From: a virus
Reading direction: 5' to 3' (one strand)
Virus record (IMG/VR): IMGVR_UViG_3300048590_000145
Location: 1 to 54,143 of that record
DNA: 54,143 bases
The number at the start of each line of letters is the position of its first letter. The stretch's first letter is position 1. The position numbers and the translations under genes were made by a program. Shown piece by piece: positions 49,592-54,143 of the stretch. The notes under the pieces were generated by a model. That model did no database searches, was not told the DNA's origin, and saw only the letters and a list, made by a program, of their open reading frames with translations.

Positions 49592-49906
49592 ATGCACGCA
49601 CCACGTATCACCAAGGCAACACTCATCGCACTCGTCCCAGTCATGGCATTCTCACTGGGCGCGTGCTCGGTCGACGTGTCCACACCGGGCACGGCGACAC
49701 AGCCACCGACCAACCTGCACACGCTCAGTCTCGAGGACCAGATCCTCGATGACACCTGGTTCAACCAGCCCGCGGACAACCGCGAAGCGATGTGCGACAT
49801 GTACGCCGTGGACCCTCAGTCCATGTGGCGAGCCTTCAACGAGGGCGCACACGACGCATTCACCAAAGAGCAGTTCGATGCCATGATGCAGCGGAACTGC
49901 CCATAA
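49592..49906 (+). CDS. Phage-encoded lipoprotein
   Basis: This 104-residue protein has a signal peptide: basic start MHAPRITK, hydrophobic core ATLIALVPVMAFS and lipobox L-G-A-C at about residues 22-25, predicting lipid attachment at the Cys. The mature part is acidic with two Cys (MCDMYAV and QRNCP) that could form a disulfide. Phage lipoproteins often block superinfection at the cell surface, which is an inference here. The ATG at 49592 follows AAGGAGAAGTC; longer starts would run through the preceding gene. Confidence 0.7.
   Translation: MHAPRITKATLIALVPVMAFSLGACSVDVSTPGTATQPPTNLHTLSLEDQILDDTWFNQPADNREAMCDMYAVDPQSMWRAFNEGAHDAFTKEQFDAMMQRNCP
49877..49902 (+). repeat. 26-bp gene-end repeat, copy 2
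   Basis: Second copy of the repeat at 49477-49502. Similarity continues weakly past the stop (GCAACA then CAAGGA), so the duplication may have included the following ribosome site. Confidence 0.8.
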
Positions 49907-49936
49907 CCCGCGCAACAATGGCACAAGGAGGAAGCC

Positions 49937-50263
49937 ATGTGCATGACCGACGACGGTGGCTGGGTAATCCCGGTCGCCGGCGAGTACCCGCTACCGACAG
50001 ATGGCAAGACACTGCAGATCATCCACGACACGATGTTCCACATCGACGAGGTGATGCTCATCGAGCTGATCGCTGCTGCACACAGCGATCTGCACAACTG
50101 CTGGCTGCGTTTCCGTCTGGGGATGTACGCCGTGCACAGCGAGGAGATCTTCAACGAGACACAGTACAAGGATGCAATGAACTACATCCTCGCTGCCTGT
50201 GTCCACGCTGGTCAGCTCGACGAGATGCTAGACCTGGCAACCAGGATGCGGGAGATGGGATGA
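49937..50263 (+). CDS. 108-residue hypothetical protein
   Basis: An acidic, helical protein (MCMTDDGGWVIPVAGEYPLP...) with MLIELIAAAHSDLHNCWLRF and a C-terminal helix LDEMLDLATRMREMG. It has a strong AAGGAGGAAGCC ribosome site. No family is recognised. It lies between the lipoprotein and small membrane genes. Confidence 0.6.
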   Translation: MCMTDDGGWVIPVAGEYPLPTDGKTLQIIHDTMFHIDEVMLIELIAAAHSDLHNCWLRFRLGMYAVHSEEIFNETQYKDAMNYILAACVHAGQLDEMLDLATRMREMG

Positions 50264-50269
50264 TCAATC

Positions 50270-50413
50270 ATGGAGTTCCCATCTCAAGGCGACATGACGC
50301 TGTTCGTGATCGCCATGTTCACCATCACGAGACTCATCAACTTTGTCGAGTCTCGCAGGCAACATTCATCGGGACGGGACCAGCCCGTCACTTACCGAGA
50401 GGAGTCATCATGA
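50270..50413 (+). CDS. 47-residue membrane peptide
   Basis: MEFPSQGDMTLFVIAMFTIT followed by RLINFVES is one membrane helix with a basic, polar tail. The ribosome site is weak (GGGA about 12 bases upstream). Its stop overlaps the next ATG as ATGA, which supports it as a real coupled gene. Confidence 0.5.
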   Translation: MEFPSQGDMTLFVIAMFTITRLINFVESRRQHSSGRDQPVTYREESS

Positions 50414-50535
50414 CTTCAACTCGCTGTGCTTGCTGCTCACAAGAACACTTGTGGCAACCAAGCCAGGTGTGCTCCACCTGTGTCGATCATCTCCATGACA
50501 AGGGGATGAAGACATGGGGATGGTGCCACGTGTAA
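50410..50535 (+). CDS. 41-residue Cys-rich, zinc-ribbon-like protein
   Basis: MTSTRCACCSQEHLWQPSQV then CSTCVDHLHDKG: two Cys pairs (C-x-C-C and C-x2-C) with nearby His suggest a small zinc-binding fold. GAGAGGAGTCATC precedes the ATG, and the start overlaps the preceding stop. Such mini-proteins often bind nucleic acid or host proteins; the function here is unknown. Confidence 0.55.
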   Translation: MTSTRCACCSQEHLWQPSQVCSTCVDHLHDKGMKTWGWCHV

Positions 50536-50801
50536 CACCTGGTAGTTGTCCTGGGCATGACATAAAACTGCCCTCGCATCGCCCCCATCCATTGATGCAG
50601 TAGATATCTATCGACTGTCTCAATGAAGGAATGCTCAGACGTCTATCCATGTGCGCGTAGGTCTGAGAGAAGCGGAAGTCCCGATCAGATACTCGTGGAC
50701 GCACGGTACGGCGGTCTTCGCGGCTTCACCCATCACAGATGTCCCCATCACCTGGCTCATGGTGGTGGGGGTGACATGTCAATCCAACTAAAGGAGGAAC
50801 C
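50536..50801. other. Gap without a convincing gene
   Basis: About 266 bases hold two short palindromes (TAGATATCTA at 50601-50610 and TGACATGTCA at 50772-50781) and a 60-codon ORF judged a shadow. A promoter for the following genes may be here, but no clear box is seen. Confidence 0.4.
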
Positions 50802-51077
50802 ATGAGTCGTAGTACACCAATGGAACGCATCGAGAAGTTGCGTCTCCAACTGGAAGAGGCAGAGAAGAAGGCTGCTGAGCAAGAGGCGAAGAAGGCTGCT
50901 GCCCAGGCAGAGCGCGACAAGAAGAAGCGCTCGTCCTTGGAAGCCAAGCTGGACCGGCTCAACACGCAGGCTTCTGCGATTGCTCAGCTGATCCTCGAGA
51001 CGCAGGCCAAGCTCGACGAGCTGGGTCAGCCCGCCGAAGAAGAGCAGACCCTTGACTTCGAGCCTGTCTCCGACTGA
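50802..51077 (+). CDS. Coiled-coil protein
   Basis: This 91-residue protein is almost entirely one charged helix (RIEKLRLQLEEAEKKAAEQE, KLDRLNTQASAIAQLILETQ) with heptad patterning, ending in an acidic tail. AAGGAGGAACC precedes the ATG. It probably forms an oligomer or acts as a small scaffold. Its last 26 bases overlap the next gene if that gene starts at TTG 51052. Confidence 0.65.
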   Translation: MSRSTPMERIEKLRLQLEEAEKKAAEQEAKKAAAQAERDKKKRSSLEAKLDRLNTQASAIAQLILETQAKLDELGQPAEEEQTLDFEPVSD

Positions 51078-51840
51078 GGCACTGTCTCAGGTGGTAGGTC
51101 AGCTGCACGGGAGTCCGGCGTTCATCGCCGGCTCTTGTGCAGCTGCCGATGCACATGGACTCACCGAGTTCCATGACATCGACGTGTTCGTACCCAGCCA
51201 GCCTGTCCTGTTCACCACGATCCAGCGACTGCTCGACCAGGGTTACTACCTGGACGAGCGGTTCGACCGTGTCTGGTACAGGTGGCAGCGGTACGGACTG
51301 AAGGGCTGGCACACCAATTCCATGCGGTTGTACAGCCTGAGTGATGTGGAGACCAACATCGTCTACAAGTTGGTCGACCGTCAGCCAACGACATCACTCG
51401 CACAGGTGATCGAGTCTTTCGACTTCGGTCTGCTGGCGATGGGTGTCGAAACCGAAACGGGTATGTACCGGGACATGCGTAGCTATCTGTTCCCGGGTCA
51501 CGACCCGAACGGTCCATTGCCGATGATGCCCAACAAGCGGGACAACTGGCGTCAGGGATTCATCAGTCGTTACAACGGTTTACGGGAAGGGGCACGGCTC
51601 GCCAAGTACCACAACTACGGGTACGACATGAGCCTGGTTGTTGACGACATGGTGCAGGGCTACAAGATGGCAGCCACGTACCACCTGGCGCAGTATGATG
51701 AGGACAAGCAGTTGCTCGGCCAGATCTACACAGCCCTTGCTGATCGCATCAGCACCGGAGACCTGGATGAACTGGGCACCGCATACAACACGTTGGACTT
51801 CAACGATCCACTCGACGAGATCATGGAGGCACTCGAATGA
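51052..51840 (+). CDS. Nucleotidyltransferase-like protein
   Basis: In this 262-residue protein, FIAGSCAAADAHGLTEFHDI followed by DVFVP has the G-S plus D-x-D arrangement of the polymerase-beta-type nucleotidyltransferase fold, with candidate Asp ligands in DIDVFV. WYRWQRYGLKGWHTN and SFDFGLLAMGVE follow, as in phage proteins of this superfamily. The substrate is unknown; candidates are RNA, protein or a small molecule. The start is uncertain: TTG at 51052 (weak site GAAGAAGAG) or GTG at 51091. The stop overlaps the next gene. Confidence 0.55.
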   Translation: MTSSLSPTEALSQVVGQLHGSPAFIAGSCAAADAHGLTEFHDIDVFVPSQPVLFTTIQRLLDQGYYLDERFDRVWYRWQRYGLKGWHTNSMRLYSLSDVETNIVYKLVDRQPTTSLAQVIESFDFGLLAMGVETETGMYRDMRSYLFPGHDPNGPLPMMPNKRDNWRQGFISRYNGLREGARLAKYHNYGYDMSLVVDDMVQGYKMAATYHLAQYDEDKQLLGQIYTALADRISTGDLDELGTAYNTLDFNDPLDEIMEALE

Positions 51841-51977
51841 CACCATCAGAATCCACTGATGACACACTCGATGCCCTGGTCGAGACCGATGCGAAGCACC
51901 AGCGTATGACCCTGGCTCAGCTGTACCGCAAGGCCAAGGACAAGCATCTGATCAAGCCGCAGGCCCAGTACACCTGA
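51837..51977 (+). CDS. 46-residue hypothetical protein
   Basis: MTPSESTDDTLDALVETDAK begins a small protein with a basic C-terminal helix (LAQLYRKAKDKHLIKPQ). It is coupled by an ATGA overlap to the nucleotidyltransferase-like gene and could be its partner. No family is recognised. Confidence 0.55.
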   Translation: MTPSESTDDTLDALVETDAKHQRMTLAQLYRKAKDKHLIKPQAQYT

Positions 51978-51998
51978 GCCTGTGGTTTTGTCATACCC

Positions 51999-52022
51999 CC
52001 CTGTCATCATGAGATGGCAGGG
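51999..52022. other. 10-bp hairpin with 4-base loop
   Basis: CCCTGTCATC pairs with GATGGCAGGG (one G-U) around ATGA, just before the 125-residue gene. No T-run follows. Confidence 0.45.
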
Positions 52023-52058
52023 ACAACAAGGGGGCACAGCCCCGGAAAGTAGGTAGCA

Positions 52059-52436
52059 ATGTTCGAAGTCACCCCGCTGCTGGATGGCAGCACACTCGTC
52101 GAAGGCACCGACTCTCGTGGTAACACGGGCAGTGCGGTGCTGTACTCTCCCGCGTGGGAAGCAGTCGTGGAGGCACGCATCCAGGCTGCTGCGATAAAAG
52201 AGTTCGACGCCACGGTCGAGGCGTTCTTCGCCCCGATCGTCGAGGCAGCTGACAAGCTGACCAAGGTCGACGAGAATCCGTGGGCCTCAGTCACCATCGG
52301 CGAAGCCATCGAGGGCAAGACCCCTCAGGTGATCCACCTGGACAGCGAGGGCATCATCCTCCGTGTCCTGGAAGAAGGTGACAGCGACAACCTGCGCTGG
52401 GTTGCCGGTGGCACACAGCTGGTCGTGGTCAAGTAA
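52059..52436 (+). CDS. 125-residue hypothetical protein
   Basis: An acidic protein (MFEVTPLLDGSTLVEGTDSR...) with strand-like N- and C-terminal parts and a central helix (KEFDATVEAFFAPIVEAADK). It lies directly before the MoxR/VWA pair and may belong to that unit. The ribosome site GTAGGTAGCA is modest. No family is recognised. Confidence 0.6.
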   Translation: MFEVTPLLDGSTLVEGTDSRGNTGSAVLYSPAWEAVVEARIQAAAIKEFDATVEAFFAPIVEAADKLTKVDENPWASVTIGEAIEGKTPQVIHLDSEGIILRVLEEGDSDNLRWVAGGTQLVVVK

Positions 52437-52504
52437 CCACGGCCTAGGTCGCCGTCCCTGTCCTCCCCTGTGCAGGGGCGGCGACCGACCACCGGAGGTA
52501 GCTG

Positions 52505-53425
52505 ATGCTTGAACGACTGATGCGGTTGTACGTCATGTCGATGGCGTACGACGTCCGCTCTCCCATGCCACACCTGGTGGGTCCACCGGGATGTGGCAAG
52601 TCGACCAGTGTTGAACAACTAGCAGAACTGCTGGATGTTGAACTGCACATCATCAATGTCTCCCGGCTCAGTCCGTTGGAGATCGAAGGTGTGCAGATGC
52701 CACATGGTAGCGGTGCTGAGATGGCACTGCGCATGTTGCCGGCCACCTTCTGGACGAGCCTGAAAGAGGGCGACATCCTGTTGATGGATGAGTTCTTGCG
52801 TGGTTTCCCCGAGGTGTACAACGGGCTGCTCGACATCTTCACCAGCCGTAGGGTTGGTGCGTTCGTGCTGCCGAAGGTGTTCATCATCGGGGCCAGCAAC
52901 AGCGTGGTCGCATACGACCAGGCGTTGGAGGACAGGCTATTGCACCTGCCTGTCACTGATCCTCGCAAGTCGAAGACGGAACTGAACAACCTGGCTGAGA
53001 TCATGGTCAACGCATTGGGCTTACTGCCTGCGATGACCAAGGATCCCGACATGATCGAGCTTCTCGAACGTGTAGTGCTGCCGATGTACGACCTCCTCGA
53101 TTCGTTCACGAAGAAAGGGGTCAAGGCTGCATCCAAGAACGACGGTCAGTCTCTGCGGAAACTGATCGGTCAGGTTCAGATGCGGATGGTGAAGACACCA
53201 CTGCTGAAGGACATGATCACTCGCAACAATCAGTTGGCTATGGCATCAGGCAAGGCTCAGTACGTTGTGCTGCTCGACGGGAAGAACCCGCCGAACGGAT
53301 ACCACGCAGCGGCTGAGAACTTGCAGGGCAACCCCCGGCTGACTGATGTGCAGGCTCTCAACCTGCGTATGAATCTCGAGCTGATCGCTTTATCCGAGGC
53401 GATCACAGAAAGTGAGGAAGCATGA
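52505..53425 (+). CDS. MoxR-type AAA+ ATPase
   Basis: This 306-residue AAA+ ATPase has Walker A GPPGCGKST (26-34), Walker B LLMDE with D95/E96, sensor 1 in IIGASNS (N132) and an arginine in LEDRLLHL near residue 144. The family (MoxR/RavA/CobS-like) remodels or activates partner proteins together with VWA-domain proteins. Here the VWA gene follows with a 4-base overlap, a typical pairing. It probably acts as a chaperone on a phage or host target. CCGGAGGTAGCTG gives a strong ribosome site. Confidence 0.85.
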   Translation: MLERLMRLYVMSMAYDVRSPMPHLVGPPGCGKSTSVEQLAELLDVELHIINVSRLSPLEIEGVQMPHGSGAEMALRMLPATFWTSLKEGDILLMDEFLRGFPEVYNGLLDIFTSRRVGAFVLPKVFIIGASNSVVAYDQALEDRLLHLPVTDPRKSKTELNNLAEIMVNALGLLPAMTKDPDMIELLERVVLPMYDLLDSFTKKGVKAASKNDGQSLRKLIGQVQMRMVKTPLLKDMITRNNQLAMASGKAQYVVLLDGKNPPNGYHAAAENLQGNPRLTDVQALNLRMNLELIALSEAITESEEA

Positions 53426-54143
53426 GCAACGAAGACCTGGTCATCGTGGACCTGAGGCAAGACCTCAAGTTCCAACTGACCATGCTGAAGTCGATGCTGC
53501 CTGACGTGGAGACTGCACTGTTCTTCGCTCAGGTGTACCGGCTCAGCGCAAACGAGCTGGGCACCCTGCTCAAGGCACTGTTCAACACACCCGTCATCAC
53601 CGCTTTGACGGCTGAGGGTGGGATGCACAGTGACATGTTGCAGGACTACCTGGTGGATATCGGGTATCTGCCCAACATCCAACAAGGTGATCTCGTGTTC
53701 GGCGAGGTGCAGCCCGAAGGAGAGGTTCTGCCTCAACTCTGGGATGCAGCACGTATCGAGATCGCAACCTCGATCCAGCAGGTGGCCGACAAGTTGAAGG
53801 ACGTTGTCGCCACGCTGCCGGGCAAGCACGGACAACTGGTGTTTCGATCGATGCAGATCATGAACGCCAAGCGCCCGATCATCGGAGACCACAAGGCTCA
53901 TGTGCACCACGAGCCGGCACCTCCGAACTTGGTGATCCTGGATGTCTCAGGATCCATGAGCCAGCGCACGGTGGAACAGATCGTCGAGGATGTGGTCGCC
54001 CTCTCATGGGAGGCGGACGCTCACCTCGCCATCGTGTCCAACACCTGCACGCACTGGCTGCCTGGTGAGTTCAGTGTCGAAGCTGTGCTGCAGGCTGCCG
54101 AGTACGGCGGCACGCACTACGAAACACTGGCTCCATTGTTCGA
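53422..54143 (+). CDS. VWA-domain protein, N-terminal part (continues at base 1)
   Basis: This is the first part of a 311-residue protein. Residues 1-165 are helical (MSNEDLVIVDLRQDLKFQLT, ATSIQQVADKLKDVVATLPG) and unlike known domains, probably the region that contacts the AAA+ ring. The VWA domain starts near 168 with LVILDVSGSMS, whose D174, S176 and S178 form the MIDAS metal site. The ATG overlaps the ATPase stop (ATGA). The frame runs off the window end and continues at bases 1-411; the joined frame is consistent at the overlap. Confidence 0.85.
   Translation, partial: MSNEDLVIVDLRQDLKFQLTMLKSMLPDVETALFFAQVYRLSANELGTLLKALFNTPVITALTAEGGMHSDMLQDYLVDIGYLPNIQQGDLVFGEVQPEGEVLPQLWDAARIEIATSIQQVADKLKDVVATLPGKHGQLVFRSMQIMNAKRPIIGDHKAHVHHEPAPPNLVILDVSGSMSQRTVEQIVEDVVALSWEADAHLAIVSNTCTHWLPGEFSVEAVLQAAEYGGTHYETLAPLF
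53947..54143. repeat. Right copy of the 197-bp terminal overlap
   Basis: Matches 1-197 with six mismatches; see the left copy. It begins inside the MIDAS codons of the VWA gene and ends with the window. Confidence 0.9.

Noticed and set aside
50623-50805. 60-codon ORF before the coiled-coil gene
   Set aside because: Its end is simply the translated ribosome site of the next gene, its composition is low quality and no ribosome site precedes it.

Overview
The window looks like a complete, or nearly complete, genome of a lytic, short-tailed (podovirus-like) double-stranded DNA phage of a GC-rich, probably actinobacterial, host. No integrase, repressor, tRNA or rRNA gene was recognised. The first 197 bases repeat the last 197 (53947-54143) with six mismatches, all but one synonymous. 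The contig therefore closes on itself (about 53,946 unique bases), and one gene, a VWA-domain protein, runs across the join.

Layout. Two divergent transcription units leave an AT-rich regulatory gap at 47068-47535 and converge at about 9490. The rightward (plus) unit runs 47536 -> end -> 1 -> 9497. It holds small accessory genes (helical protein, membrane peptides, a lipoprotein, a Cys-rich mini-protein, a nucleotidyltransferase-like protein), then a MoxR-type AAA+ ATPase coupled to a VWA protein, then a replication module: Enc34/DUF2815-type ssDNA-binding protein, PD-(D/E)XK (DUF2800-like) nuclease, family A DNA polymerase, RuvC-like resolvase, SF2 helicase, SF3 helicase, primase-polymerase and a DUF6378-like protein. 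A rho-independent terminator closes the module, and two more genes follow. The leftward (minus) unit runs 47067 -> 9487 and is the virion and lysis block: a giant 4811-residue protein, portal, major capsid protein, a set of fibre proteins, a lysis cassette (membrane peptides, holins, M23 endopeptidase), more fibre proteins, likely internal virion proteins, a T7 gp11/gp12-like adaptor and nozzle pair, several structural or unknown proteins, the large terminase, and a run of tiny overlapping ORFs.

The most striking gene is the giant ORF (32632-47067, about 27% of the genome). It carries a D-H-D-G-D motif in a context resembling the catalytic double-psi beta-barrel of multisubunit-type RNA polymerases, a glycine-zipper-like hydrophobic segment, an LPD38-like stretch and a Gly/Tyr/Arg-rich tail. 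My working hypothesis is a virion-packaged polyvalent protein, perhaps with an RNA polymerase that is ejected with the genome. Only the Asp motif is recognised; the second barrel is not.

The non-coding stretch 47857-48822 and the gap at 14787-14925 share a repeat family (TGTAGTCA / TGACTACA, about 15 exact copies in two clusters) arranged as hairpins. They are candidates for a replication origin, for hairpin promoters or for operator arrays. Several other intergenic gaps hold near-perfect 12-15 bp hairpins without a T-tract.
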